A stretch of 64,000 nucleotides of DNA from Diaporthe sp. PMI_573 (taxonomy: Eukaryota > Ascomycota > Sordariomycetes > Diaporthales > Diaporthaceae), in NCBI GenBank assembly GCA_021399435.1, contig JAJTUP010000117.1, positions 1 to 64,000 on the forward strand, read 5' to 3'. Shown here one piece after another: positions 1 to 13,600 of the stretch. The notes beneath the pieces were generated by a model. It was not told the DNA's origin. It made no database searches and worked only from the letters and a program-made list of their open reading frames with translations. The stretch's first letter is position 1; each line of letters starts with the position of its first letter. Both the position numbers and the translations under genes were made by a program.

Positions 1-3000
1 TAGATTACCTGGTGTTGTAACTAAGGGTTGTTAATAACTTGTTGTCTAAATAGTTGTCTTTTTTCTTGTCTTTATAAAAGTCCTCTAAGAACCTAGTACT
101 TAAGAGCTTCTACTTTAAATCATACTACCTAGCTTAGGCTAAGATAGTATAGGATAATTCTATAGAGGAGGAAATTTGTATATTAATTTAAAGTTATTGT
201 TTATTTAAACTAATTGTCTAGAAGTAGTTTTTTAACCTATTTAGTATCTAAAGAATTAATCTAAGCATTATACTAGTTATCTAGATCTCTGTCTAAATTA
301 ATATTTAGTTAAGTTAAATTTAGTAGCTGAGAAAGAGCGTTTATAATAGGATTTTTAGTTCTAAAAATATAGTATATTTTAAAGTTAAAAAGTTTAATTA
401 CCGTTATCTAATAAATAATTAGTATGTTTGAAATATCTAATATTCCTTTATTAATCTAGTCTATTAGTACTCTTGTATCTATTTCTAAAATAAATTAGTA
501 CCTAAAAAGATAGTTCCTTATCCTCTATATAGTATAAAGAACACCTTAACATTCCTTCTTTGTTACATTATACCTTAATTCCGTGGCTATCTAGACACTA
601 CTCTTAAATCTTGCTGGTTTTCTATAGCTAAGAACATCTTGTATAAGGGTAGCGCCCTATTTAATAAGACTTGTATCTATTATTAAAATAATCTCTTCTA
701 TAATTAGGCTATAATCCAGGCTAATTAATATAGGTTTTATTAATAATTTTCTAATTAGCTCCTCTATTATACCTTGTTCCAACTCTGTCTATATAAATAC
801 TGTACCCTTCTTTTATAGATTAAAAAATAGTTACGTAATAAGTAAAAAGCCCTAAATTTAGTGGTTATAATACCTGGTTATTTTAAGAAAAAACTTTACG
901 TTTTTTAAATATATACAATATATCTATTCCTAGATTTTGTAGATCTTTTTATCTTAAGGTAAACGCTTGTTGGTTTTGTAAGTATATTTAATAATGTCGA
1001 CTCTCTTTTTATACTATTCTAACTTAAACACTAATATCGTTACTTCTATAAGTTTTATATTTAATAGAACTTAGTTAAGATTTTTAATATATTTAGTAAT
1101 AAATTATTAAACTCTAACTAATGATAAAAGTTTTTTATTATTATAAGTTATAGTAGGTCTTTTAACTATAATATCGTTAAGGAAAGCTTGGTAAATATAT
1201 AGGATAAGGTTAAAAAGAAGTTGTATAATAATATATAGGAATTAAGTAACTAAGTTAGTTACTTTTATTAGTAATATTAATATTTTAAATAGGCTAAGTA
1301 GTGTTGTAAAAGTAGTTATATTATGGCTGCTCTCTTTTAGTTTAACTTAGTTATAGCTAGAGAAGATGTTAAGAAGAAACAAAATCTAGTATATTTTAAA
1401 CTCTTTTGAAAACTAATTAGTAGATGGTAGAATAAAGGTGTCTTTAATTATAAAATAGTTATACTCTTAGGTATTGTTAATAAGTCGTAGGCTTTTATTT
1501 TTCTTAGTAATAAGAAACTACTTATTTTTATAAGATAAGTTAGATTTCTTAAGGACTCTTTTACTAAGACGTTTTTTAAGTACTCTAATTACTTTATTAT
1601 GTAAGGCGTAAGGTATAGGAATGCTTTAAGACTGGTATAGTTTATAAGGAATAGTTTTAATTTCCTGTTTCGATATAACTTTTAAAATGATTTCTTTAAG
1701 ATAAGACTAGTTTCAAGCTAAGATAGCTTCTCTGTTAATAAGTAGGTATTAAAATATATTTGCTTCTAGTTCTATAAGTTCGTCGTAGTTTATTTTAAGG
1801 ATATCTGTTTATTACTTATTTGTAAGCCTTAAGCCTAGAAGTAGGTTTAAAAATCGTGGTTTAATCTATTTATTATAAGCTATTAGTAGTGTCCCTATTT
1901 ATATAGTTTGTATTTCCTTTATCTTTGCCTCTTTCTAGTAAAGAGTTTCTTTAGGTATTAATTTATCTAGTTTTAAGTTGTTAATAGGTTTTACTTTCTT
2001 GGTAACTATCTTATACATTATATTAATAAAACAATGTACCTTCTTTATTCCCTTTCTAAACAGGCGTTTTTTAGTATAATAGGCTTGTTGATATATAGGC
2101 TGGTAATACCTGTATTTATACTTTTCTTTTTTATCATTAAACTCCTTAGTATAAGCAGCTATTAACTCTATTTTAATAACAAAATATAATTAAGTAATAA
2201 TAAAAGGAATATTAGACGTGGTAAGTAAAATAATTGGGATATCTCTTTCCTCTAAATGATTATATACCTAGCTGGGGACTCCTTCTTTACTAACTGTAAA
2301 TTCCCCCTTTAAATTAGGGCCAGTATCTAGTTTTTTAGTTATTTAGATATACTTAGCTATTAGCTTGACTTAATAGTAGTAACAAGCTGAACTTTATTAA
2401 ACTTAAAGCTTGCTTTTATCTTGCTATCTTGCCTATAAGTAAAGGTTATCTTGGTTTAATTAAAGAACGGTATACTTAATAGAATAGAATGATTAATGCC
2501 TTTTTAATTAATAATAAAGAAAGAGACTCGGTCTTAACATCCTGCTATATATATATCTGTCTCCATGATTCCCGCTATATTAATACTCGTCCCGTTAAAA
2601 ATACTAGAGGAAGTAGAAGTAGTAATATAGGGAAGGGAAAACTCTTTATAAATACTTATACTAATAATGTTTATTATGGTGCCCATATTAATTAAAGTAT
2701 AAAACGGCCTATTTTTAGAGCTTCTAAATTAGACTAGTAATATGTTTGTTTAAGCTGTATACTTATCTAGTATCTAATTAATTGTAGAATTTAATTTAGT
2801 AATAGTCTTATTAATAGGTTTATAAAAGTTGACTATATTGGTTTCTAGTGGTTTTGACTAATGTCTTTAGTTATAGGTACTTTATTGAGAATGTAATTTA
2901 AAGAAATTAAATACTTTCTAAATATTAAGAATGCCTTTTAAAGTTATAGCTTTAAAGATAGAAAGCTGTGTTATTAACAAGGTTTTTGGAATCTGGTCCT

Positions 3001-5870
3001 GGTTAGTTATAGAAAAAGGTTCGTTACTTACCTATATAACTTAATCTATATTGTCTTATATAGAATAAATATGCTCTATAATGTAATTACTAAGGTTGGG
3101 TTAAAGTATTATAATTTTGTTTGTATAAAGCCTCTAGCTGTGCTAAAGAATCTTGATATTACTAGACCTGGTATTGTTGTTAGGTTTGTAAGGTTAGGTT
3201 TATATTTTATTTTGTTTTTATAGGCTTGTCTTGACTTATTAAGAAACCTGGCTTATCTGGCTAATTATATACTTTTTTATTGCTTGGGGCTGTTATCTTG
3301 ACCTTTTTAGGGTTAGGTATATTTAGGTAGTTGCTGGGCTAGCTGTTATTAGCTAGAACTAATAATGTTATGTCTTGGTTTTGTTATTTTATGCTAAAGC
3401 TGTTTACTTTAGTCTAGTTAACTGTAGTTAGCTGTTAAAAGTGTTCTTAACTTTCTTGTATGGGTAGGAGTATTCTTTTGAGAGGTTAAGTCTTTGCTTC
3501 TATAAGACTGTTATTATAACTAAACTTGTTTTTCTAGCAGGTCTTATAGCCTAACTAGATAACCTATTTGGTTTAAATAGGGTTTTATTAATAGTAATAC
3601 TTGTGTTGTTTTTAAACTTTGGTTATTTCTTATAGAGTTTTAAATAACATAAGACCTAGGCTTCCCTAACTCTACTGTTAAGAAGGTATGTTAGGATACT
3701 ATAGGTATAGGTAATGATCCCTTTCGTAGGTCTATTTAGGGTAACTATTTATATATCTAAAGGTTAAGCAATACCTTGGCGTACTTTATTTTTTATACTA
3801 AACTAGAAGTAAGTTTTTAATAGGTCTTTATAGTATAGAATCCCTTTCTATTTTATTAGCTTTAGTATAGTATAGTTGTAGGTAATATAATTAGTTATAA
3901 GATATCTATAGTAAGTTATAGGTGCTTTGTTTTGTTATATAGTATTAATCTCCGCGTTAATCTCTTTATTATCTTTTTTTATTAATATTGCTTATTATCT
4001 AGCTTTATAATCTTATACCTACCGTTCTATACTGCTTATATAGGTTGGATTCTATCTATATAATATAGTTATATTATTTACCATTAATATAGTCTTTTCT
4101 TTACTGGCTTTTATTACCCTCTATAGTTAAAGTCTGTTGAAAATTACTTTTATTATCTTGTATATCTTGTTTATTAGGGCAAGACGTACTTGTTTAGCTT
4201 TAGTACTACTAAGAGTTATTAAGTTATATTTCTTAATCAGCTCTTTCCACTATTTAGGTCTAATGGTAGGAGTAGTATTAGTCTTATTGTTAGTAGATAT
4301 TTTTGTTAAGTTGGCTAGAATAGGTTTTGTCTAAGGGTTTGGCTAGATTATGCCTGCTTATCTTGTTATAGTTGGCTTAAATTAATATACCTTGCTGTTG
4401 TAAATCCCTATATAGTTAGGAAGTTGTTTATATTTCTTATTAATAACCTCTAATAGTATTACTTAAAAAGATAGAGGTACTGTATAACTAAAGCTGTTTA
4501 GTTGCTTAATAATCTCTAGATTTTTACTAGATTTATACCTAATAGCTTTCTGGTCTTGCTTGTCTTCTTCTTGTATTTCTTAATATAGCTTTAAAAAAAG
4601 ATCTATTAATTAAGGCCAAAGCTTCTCTTATACTTACTTGTATTTAACCTTATAGTTTTAAGTAAGTTGCCTTATAATAATAGAAAAAAGTTTGTCTTAA
4701 AACTTAACTATAGGCTCTTTCTTTTGTTGTTTTATTATAAAAAAGATCTTATTATAACTATAGATTAATTTAATTAAGGATTAAGTACTAATAATATAGT
4801 AGTTATTTATTAGCTTCCTTAGTTGTTATTTAGAACTAAACTACTTATTAATATCCTTATCTTGATAAGCTTGTCTTAAGTAAGCTTCTTAGACTTTCTA
4901 TATTTTAGTATTAGATATATAGAGATTAATTTATATAGTAATGTTGGTATTTATAGAAAGACCTTTTAGGCATATTAATGCTAGCTAATTAGGTATGTAT
5001 AATATTTGTCTGGTATTATTAAAGTATTTTAAGTAATTAGTAATGTTAATACTAGTAAATAGTCTAAGTCCTATACTTATAAAGTTGGCTTAGGTAGGGA
5101 GAAGGTTTTTAACCTTAAAGCCTAGTTATGTAGCTAAGTTAAGGTATAGTTATTTATTGTTATCTTTATCTTTCGAGTCTTTATAGATATTAATTAATTT
5201 ATATAGGAGTTAGTTACTAGTGCTTAAGCTATCTTCTTGTCTTATAGTACTAGTATTTCTAGTCTATTTAGGTACTACTGGGGTTACTATCTCTAGTAAC
5301 TTAATAGTTCTAGTTATTGTTTAGTAAAAAGGAGCTAAATTACCTAGATTGCTTTAGCCTTCTTATCTACTAGTTATATATATATATATATAAGGGCTAG
5401 GTTATCTTTGGAATAAAGAGTAAATAAGTCTAAATAGGTTGAATTTTTGTTAACTTGTTTGTTTAATATATATAAATATATATATTAAGGTTAACCGTTA
5501 TTAAGTTAAAACAACTATAATTATTTATAACTATTTACTTTTAAACGGGGCCCTAATATATGCTTTACTATAGTTTCTATCATGGCTAAAAGATTTACCC
5601 TTTAAACTATTTTAAGTTAGGATAGGTAGGAGAACTCCTTACCTCTACTTAAAGGTTTGTTTTATAACTGTTTAGCTAAACCCTAAAGTTGCCTAACTTT
5701 CTGAAAAACCTCTTAGTACTAATAAACTATCTTCCTTTTATATTAAAACTATAACTGCTGTCTTTAGTTGGCTGAGTTGCTCTCTAGTTTACAGACCCCT
5801 GCTCTGAAAGTGCTGGTAATATAAAAGGTTGCCCTCCTGCATCTATTTAGCTTATCTTTTATAGACTGTC
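1..5870 (-). mobile_element. RIP-decayed Ty3/gypsy retrotransposon, truncated by window edge
   Basis: AT-rich sequence with no usable long ORF. On the minus strand, about 1,290-1,600 still translates as a gypsy reverse transcriptase N-terminal part (KWFLITKK, SLRLIN, LPSTNQF, after reading RIP stops as W or Q). About 420-820 translates as the RNase H region (DTSLI, GATL, KPARFKS, TKKECQGVL). RNase H lies at lower coordinates than RT, so the element runs right to left and its integrase is outside the window. Gag and protease should lie between 1.7 and 5.8 kb, but I cannot read them. The stops are mostly TAG/TAA at Trp and Gln positions. It seems to have inserted into the next gypsy element, because that element's integrase is cut off here. 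Confidence 0.75.
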
Positions 5871-6243
5871 TGTTGACAACTTTCGAAGACCTATAATTAG
5901 AACCCATGATAATATTAGGTAGATATCTCTAGTAGGTAGATCTATTGGCTTATAAGTAATATACTAACTAGACATTCCTTCTAATCACGTAGATTTCCGT
6001 AGTCGTCCACTAATAAAATAGGACACAAGTAGGCTAGTTAAGTACCTGTCTATAGGCCTAAGGAAAGTGCCTATGCCGAGAGGGTGCGGCGCTAAACGCC
6101 AAACGGTAGGTAACCGCGTTAAGAGATCATCTTAAATAAAAGCTGTCTGCTTAGAAGATATAAAGAAAGGTTCTTGTTTTCGCTATCTGAATTTTGGGCT
6201 GTGAGCAGGACTATTTATACATTCTGGCCCTGTGGAGAGGACA
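5871..6243 (-). repeat. candidate 5' LTR of the leftmost gypsy element
   Basis: This stretch is clearly less AT-rich than its surroundings. It begins TGTTGACAAC and can be ended at GGACA (6243), giving TG...CA ends. On the minus strand a TATAAATA box lies close to its 5' end, as in an LTR promoter. It lies between readable parts of two gypsy elements, where the 5' LTR of the inserted one would be expected. The partner LTR is outside the window, so the boundaries are guesses. Confidence 0.35.
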
Positions 6244-8812
6244 TAGCATTGTCACTACGTTAGTAGTAGGCTGTAAGGTTTGTATTTTACGGTCTTACTT
6301 TTATAATATATATTATAGTTTTAGATAACTATTTAGACTTCTTTCTTTATTCTTGGAAAGTAGTAGTGTTATTTGATTCTTTTAATTATTACTATGATTT
6401 TTTGATGTCTATATATAGGGACTTTGTAGATTTATTTAATGAGTTTCTTTTATAGGTCTATAGGTATAAAGAGTTGTCTTCCTTAATATAATATTCTGTT
6501 ATTTTCTACCATTTATTTTTTGGCTTCTAAGGATATATTTTAGTAGGCTGTCTTAAGCTTGTTTTCCCAACTAGGGTTAACCTTAGCTTAGAATATTATT
6601 ACTAGTTATTAAAGTTTTTATAACAAGTCTTTATTGGAGGTGACTTAAAAGATACTTTATGTTTCTGATGAAACCTTCTATAAGTAGTCTAGCCGTCTGC
6701 TAAGTATATCTGCTTATCTATTTTTAGATCTCTTATGGTAGATAATCTTGAGGTTAAATTATAATAAGAACTCTATTTATTTAATCTAGTGCTTGTTGAG
6801 TTTTTTAGTTGTTATAAAGTATGTAAGGTTTTTGTGGTCGATATAGACTTAAACCTGGTACTTAGCTCCTATAAGGTAATGCTACTATTTTTTAAATACT
6901 TTAATTATTACCATAAGTTCCTTATTATATATAGGGTAATTAAGCTCTGGTCTATTAAGCTTTTTCAAAAAGAATATAATAGGGTATAGTTTACCTTAGT
7001 CATCTTATTAATTTAGTTATCCTCTTATTATAAAGTCTAAGGCGTCAGTCTTAACTTTATAAATCTTGTTAGGATCTACTTTAACTAGTATTGGTTCTTT
7101 TAGAATCTTCTAGGTTATTATGTTAAAAGCATCTTATACTTCTTATATCTATCAAAACTCCTTGTCTTTTTTAATAAGGTCTGTAAGAGGCTTTGCGAGT
7201 CTTTTATAATCTTTAATAAATTATCTATAGAAGTTGATGTATCTAAGGAATCTTTAAACTTCCTTGACGTTTATAGGTGTAGGCTAGTATTTAATAGCTT
7301 TAATTTTGGATACTTATATTATAATCTATCTAGGCTGGATAATATATCCGAGGTAGTCGACTTTCTTGGTGTAGAACTTGCTTTTTTCTAGTTTAACTAG
7401 AAGTTTTGCGTCCTGGAGCTTTTATAGTACCTTATATATATATTCCTTGTGTTTTTTAAGTATTCTAGAGTAGATAAGGATATTATCTAGGTATATAATT
7501 ATAAAGATATCTAAATATTCTCTAAGAACATAATTAATTATAGCTTGAAATAATGCTAGTATGTTGGTTAATCCAAATAGCATAACTAGGTACTTAAAAT
7601 ATTCGTAGCATGTTTAAAATACTGTTTTTTATTCTTTACCCTTTTTCATTCTAATAAGGTTATAGGCTTTCTTGAGGTCTAGGGCCGTAAACTATTAAGC
7701 TCCTTATAGTTGGTCTTATAGTTCTTTAATTAGAGGTAGCGGGTAGCGGTTTTTAATGGTAATATCGTTTAGTTAGCGATAATCTATATAAAGCCGTAGC
7801 TTTCCGTTCTTCTTTAATATAAAGAGGATCGGATATTCTACAGGTAAAGTAGATAGTTGTATGTAATCTTTTTCTAGGTTCTCGTCAAGATACTCCCTGA
7901 GTATCTTAAGTTGCATTTCGTTAAGCCCGTAGATTTTAGAGAATTTAAGTATCTTCTTAGGTTTTAGGGGTATTTTATAATTAATATTTCTGTAATGTTA
8001 GTTCTGGGGGCCAGTAGGGGTACTTTTCCTAAATATACCCGCGGGTTCTCTTGCTGTACTCAAGGTGTAAGTAGATTTTAGAAAATTTTCCCTGCTAGCT
8101 CCTTCCTTAGGTTGCGTGAAAGTTTCTTCTATCCTCCCACGGCCAGGGTATACCGTTATCCTGTGCCTTTGGGGAACTAGTTGGCTCCTTTTTTGTCGCT
8201 TAGGTATATAGTGTAGCTATTATTATAGCAGGCTGTCCAGCTAAGTAAGGCGTGTTTCTTGGCTTCTTTAGCCTTGTCTAGCTCTATGTATACCAGCTAT
8301 AATAGTCGTTGTTAGATCGTTTCTCCTGTTTTTAACTCGCCTTTTTGTTTATTGTTGGTAGGTAAGTTTTGGGGGGTAATGCTAAATAAGATCCTTTTGT
8401 CTTCCGCTGCTTGGTCTGGATATACTGAGCACGATTTGTACCATTCTATTCTATACCGGCAGTATTGTTTAGTAATAGCTTGTTATATCTTTAAGCGTGG
8501 TGGCCCGCTAGTATGGGTAATTATGTTGGCTTGCTTGGAGCCTTTGGGTACAGGCTTTTAATCTCTGTTTTTCTTAAAGCTATGGCACTCTTTTATAAAG
8601 TATCCCATCTTGTTGCAATTATAGCATTTAATGTCTCTTTTGTCTTTTTATTGTATGGTATTAAGCTCTATAGGGCCTAATTGTTATCTTTATTGGGTTG
8701 GATTATTATAGTTATATTTCTTTCTGGTATTAGGCTTGTTCCTCTAGTTGCTTTGCTAGAATGGCCCGGGATTAATACTATATTTCTCCTGGCGTCTCTT
8801 ATAGAGCCTGTT

Positions 8813-9304
8813 TGTTATGAACCAACAGGCGTGGCACCCAAGGGACCCGTTCCAATGACCCCGGCAATCAGAATCAGATGCCACGACGCAACCCCGCAGG
8901 CGCTTGAGGGCGAAGTCAGCAGGGCATGCCAAGGCCAGGGTTAGGGTCAGGGACCCACTGACCAGGGTGGACCGGCAGGACCGACGAACGGTCCAGACGA
9001 CTGCAAGGCTGGACCGCACAAGTCGACGAGCGGTCCATACGGTCCATCACCAACGACGGATGAAGAGTCAGAACATATAAGGACATGGTCATCACCACAG
9101 TAGATAGCTTTCATAGAACAGACTCTTCAGTCGTCAATCTAAGTATTCAGTCCAACAACTGGATAGCCTCACAGCTAGTGATCATACTCGAAGAATCATC
9201 GTGTCTTACACTGCACAGTCAAGTATCACCTCTACGCCGTATTGCTAACATAAACCCTACAGGTTACCTACCATACCCCATAAAGGTTTGGTGTGATCAT
9301 TACA
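8813..9304 (+). repeat. solo LTR, family S, copy 1
   Basis: 492 bp beginning TGTTATGAACC and ending GATCATTACA. It is flanked on both sides by the 5-bp direct repeat CTGTT (8,808-8,812 and 9,305-9,309), a target-site duplication. It is GC-richer than the host gypsy element and shows no RIP-type decay. Related copies are at 52,748-53,223 (inverted) and 39,528-39,996 (decayed). There is no internal region, so it is a solo LTR left by LTR-LTR recombination. The short ORFs here are not genes. Confidence 0.92.
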
Positions 9305-10367
9305 CTGTTATTAAATTTAATAGCTAGTTTAATATACTGTAGGAAGTTATTAGGTCTGTTATGCCTAGCCAACTTATCCTTTATATCTTTTTTTAGTCTC
9401 TGGTAGAATATAAAGATTTTGGTGTTGTAGGTAGAATTAACTCGGGTATAAATTCGTCAAAATTCTGCTATATAGGCTAAGGCTGGTCCTTTTTGTTGTA
9501 GTTTTGATAACTCCTTCTTGGCTTATTATTTCTTGTCAGGGTCCTAAAATAGAGCTTGGAGGGCGTTTTTGTAGTTCTCGTATCTGCTAAATATCTCCTG
9601 AGTCTCCTGCTTACATTTCTTAAATTCCTCGGTATTAACGACATTAGTAAGGTATGGTTTAAACCAGGTAAGCGCTCTTTTCTTGAGGAATGAGGCTGTA
9701 TATATAATTTATTTTCCATTTGTTTGGCTATTTATATAGTTAAAATACTGGTAGGCCCTAACTTGGGTAAGGTAAGGCTGCAACTAGCCCGGGGTCTTAT
9801 TATAAGGGGTCGGGCTGTTAAGCCTAATGCTTTTCTTAGTTAGAATTAGGGTGTTAATAATGGTGGCGGCAGCCCGGAGGGTAGTAACTTCCTTTTTAAG
9901 GTTTTCTATTTTTTCGTTTTGTTTAGCCTGTCTGTTTATAAGGGTATAGAGGTAATTAACTTTACTAACCAACTCCTAGAGTTATTCGTTAGTTATCCTA
10001 CTATTATTATTAGTGTTATTACCGGTATTACTATTAATAGCATTGTCTAATTTCTATAGAAGGTTTTGCTAGGAGTTGTTGTTTCCAAATCCAGACATTA
10101 TAAAGATATCGCGTATAATATTGCTCAAAGTCTACGTTATAATGTATAAACAAGAGTAATTAAAATGTAATAATTAAGGTTTCCTGGGTCCTCTAAACTA
10201 TAGATTAAGGTTTATATCCAAGATATATAATAAGGTAGTTAATTAAGCAATAGGGTTTTCTGACAATAATTACAAGCTAATAAAAGCTATTTAGGGTAAA
10301 TATTTAGATTAACTACTAAAGAGCTGTCTATACTATCTAGCTATCTGGTAATAAGTATATCCTTATA

Positions 10368-10640
10368 TGTCTATCTCTTTAGTAAGGCTTGCCGGAAGCG
10401 CTAGTCGCTCTTGGCGATCCAGTATAGGGGAGCGTCGGGAGTGCTGGTTGCTTCTGTTGCTCCTTGGTGTTGGATCGCTGGGATCAATTGTTGCTCCAAT
10501 CGATCCGTCTTATCTAATCAGTGATCACGTGACTATTGGCTTGGTCCCTTGTACTGTTTTGTTTGGCCGGTATGCTGGCCTAGTAAGGTTGTTCCTTTGC
10601 AGAACCAACCGTTGGTTCTATTTCTATCAGGGTCGTGACA
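10368..10640 (-). repeat. 5' LTR of the second gypsy element
   Basis: 273 bp with TGTC...GACA ends. It sits between the gypsy leader/gag on the left and the copia gag on the right, the expected place for the 5' LTR of a minus-strand element. The partner LTR is not in the window. It is less decayed than the coding part. Confidence 0.7.
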
Positions 10641-13600
10641 TTTTGGCACTAATCTAGCAGAATTTAACACTAGGTTTAATAGCCTAGTTTCCAGACTACA
10701 GCTAGCTGGCGCCCAAATAGAGCCTACTGACCTAATAAATCAGTACCTTGGCTCCCTAGAAAAGGCTTTTCCACAATAGGCAGAGCGGCTCAAAGAAACT
10801 ATTCATACACTAAAAGCTACAGGCCAGCCTACAGATAGGCTAAATCTACAGTTCCTTATAGCAGATATACTAAAAGAGACTAGAAATCCGTTTTTAGCAT
10901 CTTATCAAGTTGCTAAAGGGGGTAATAAACCTCCTTCAAGCCCTAAAAAGCCTGAAAATCAACAGAAGAACCCTAAAAAGGCTGAAAAAAATAAGCCTAA
11001 TAAGGGATCCAGCAGCTCTAGTAGTAAGAAAAAATCTACTAAGCCGAAATCTACTAGTGGGAAGTCCTCTAAAGAATCTTCTAAAGATTCAAAAGACTAT
11101 ACTTGTGCTGTAGGTTACTTAGCCTATAGTAATAAAGAATTAGCTCTTAATAAGAGCTATTCTTTAGGTGATGAGGCTTCTAATTTAAACAATTCATCGT
11201 CTGTAGCCTCAAAGAGCCCCTGTAAGCACTGCTATAGGGGCCTACAGTCGGAAGGGTCCTCCAAAAAGGGCCCTAAGCCTTCTAAACCTTCTAGGCCTTC
11301 TAGGCCTTCTAGAGGGCCTACTACCCTACTGTACAATACTAGTTCTACAGTATATATAGTAAATAGCCGTTCTTTATTCACTAATTTAGTGACTACCGGC
11401 AATTTTAGGTACCTACAGACAAGTAAAGGTAGGGTTTACCCCTCAGGTAGAGGCGACACTATATTTCAAGTAGTTAGCTCTAAAAACCCAGCCAAGACTA
11501 AGCGTCTAATCCTAAAAGAGGCACTATTTATACCCTCTATAGATATAAGCATTTTTAGTGGTCTTCAACACTATAATACAAGGGGTTATCTTTCGAGAAA
11601 AACCCTCTATAAGGCTAATCAGCAACCAATTATACACTTAAACCCTTCTAAAACCGGATTTTTTATCCCTCAAAAGAAGATACAAGCCCCACAAGCCTAT
11701 TCTACCCAAGCAAATAGTATATACTATGTCCCCAATAATAATACAAAAGCTTTAGAGATAGTACTGCCCCCTTTTAATAAAGAGGCAGCTAGGGACTATA
11801 AAAAAATCCCTACCCCTAAAAAACCTATTCTTATAGAAGAATTAGGCCCTTCTAGGTCCTCTACAGGCTCTACTACCTCAGGTTCTAGGCTATAGAAGCC
11901 TAACCCTAAGATACAGGGTCTTTCGGTACAGGTCTCTCGCACACCCCCTTCTATAGGTCTTTCACCCTCTCAGCCAGAAACGCCTGTAGGAAATAGGGGG
12001 GGTAGGGCCACAAAAGACCTAGAAGATCTCCTTTTAGAGAGCCTCTCGCCTTCTAGAAAAGCTACCAAACAGCCTATTCAGGCTAAACCTTCTAAAGAGT
12101 CCCCTAAGCTACTCAAACTAGCTTATCTCTGACATAAGAGATTAGGGCATATAAGCCTTCGTCTACTAAAGAAGACGGCTAAAATTACCCAGGGGGTACC
12201 TAATTTTGATTCTATCTCAAAAGGAGACTTTCTCTACTTGCCCTACAATAGGGCTAAAGCGGTCCGTAGGCTTAACCATAGGCCTATAAACAATCCAAAG
12301 GGTATATTAGACTCTTTAGAAGGGGACACCTTTTCTATTAAGCCTATACCCTATAATAAATATTTTATTGGGCTACTAATAGTAGATAGAAAGTCTAGAT
12401 TTCGGTAGCTTTTCCTGCTAAAAAGCCGAGATAGAGACCCTATTATAGATACCATTAAGGGCTTTTTCAGGTCCTTAAAAGCCCTATTCGGGCAATACCC
12501 TAAGAGTTTCTATTTTGACGGTGGGAAGGAGATAAATACTAGCCTACAGGCCTAGCTACAGCATAAAGGCATAGAGTTTTCAACTAGTAGCCCCTATATT
12601 CACAAGCAAAACGGTCTAATAAAACGCTCTATTAGGGTTATTCTAGACCATCTAAGGGCTACTATACTTACTACAGGCCTACCGCTATATCTATGGTGTT
12701 TTACTATACCTGCTGTTTTAGAATTAATTAACTCTACTGCTCTTACAAATAGAGACCTTACGGCCTATCAAGAGCTTCACAATGGGCTAGAGCCTTCTAA
12801 AACCCATAAACCCCTTCTAAAGAGGTACAGGGTTATAGGGGCTCGCTGTAAGGTCTTCCTACCTAAAGAAAAGCATCTAAAGGGCTATAAACTAGCCCCG
12901 AGAACTAAAACAAGCTATTTATTAGCAGTATTAGGAAATAATACATACCAAGTATATATCCCTAAAAGGCATACTGTTTTAAAAACCTCTATTGTGAAGA
13001 TTTACGAGGATTTAAGCAGTATAGATACTAGTAGCGGTTTTAGGCCAAAAGGAGTAGTAGAGGGTCTCTCAGACCCTCTAGATAGGAATATAGACCCTAC
13101 AACCGCTAAAGGGCCTCTCTCAGACCCTTTAGAACCTACTAGGCCTCTCTCAGGCCCTGTAGTACCTGCCAGGCCTATTTTAGACCCCCCAGAAGAGCCT
13201 CTCTCAAGCTTACCTACACTCTCTGCAAAAGGGGACCCCCCAGAGGGTTCCGGGGAATTAGAGGATATAGGGCCTACTTTAGGCCCTACAAAGTCGTCCC
13301 CAGAGGGTTTAGGTCCAACTCTACCTAAAGAAATAGACCTATCATATGCTAAACAAATCATCTTCTCTATTTTTAAGAAAACACGCCAAAAAGCATATAG
13401 TACAACTAGTGCCCAAGCCCCCCAGACCTGGAAACAGGTGCTAAAAAGCCCTAATAGGGCTAAATGGCTAAAGGCAATCTACAGCAAATTTGAGCAGATT
13501 ATTCTGCAAAATATCCTCGAATTTTAGCCAGATAGTAAGCTTCCAAAAGGTCAAAAGCCTATTACTAGTTGACTAGTCCTAAGAGAGAAAAAGGACAAGA

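Larger units (their letters stand above)
6244..10640 (-). mobile_element. RIP-decayed Ty3/gypsy retrotransposon (second family), 5' half
   Basis: Minus-strand element read from its 5' LTR (10,368-10,640) leftward. Gag begins near 10,097 (MSGFGNNN) and continues in pieces at 9,784-9,972 and 9,477-9,719. A CCHC zinc knuckle at about 8,583-8,640 reads CYNCNKMGYFIKEC, with Tyr where His is expected, a C to T change. Reverse transcriptase covers about 7,080-8,000 and includes LYIDYR, then LNDITIKNRYPLPLI, and YLDN where YLDD is expected (near 7,490). RNase H follows at about 6,480-7,050 (KTDALDFII, YNKELMVI, DILSRRPD). Integrase is missing, replaced by the leftmost element. A solo LTR of another family sits in gag at 8,813-9,304. 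The element is non-functional. Confidence 0.85.

Noticed and set aside
8681..9327. Five overlapping ORFs of 60-87 codons around 8.7-9.3 kb
   Set aside because: They lie in the solo LTR and its junctions; opposite-strand frames overlap and no domain is seen.
10367..10657. 96-codon plus-strand ORF
   Set aside because: It coincides almost exactly with the gypsy 5' LTR and runs against the element.
13002..13361. 119-codon minus-strand ORF
   Set aside because: Antisense shadow of the Pro/Ser/Leu-rich spacer between copia integrase and reverse transcriptase.
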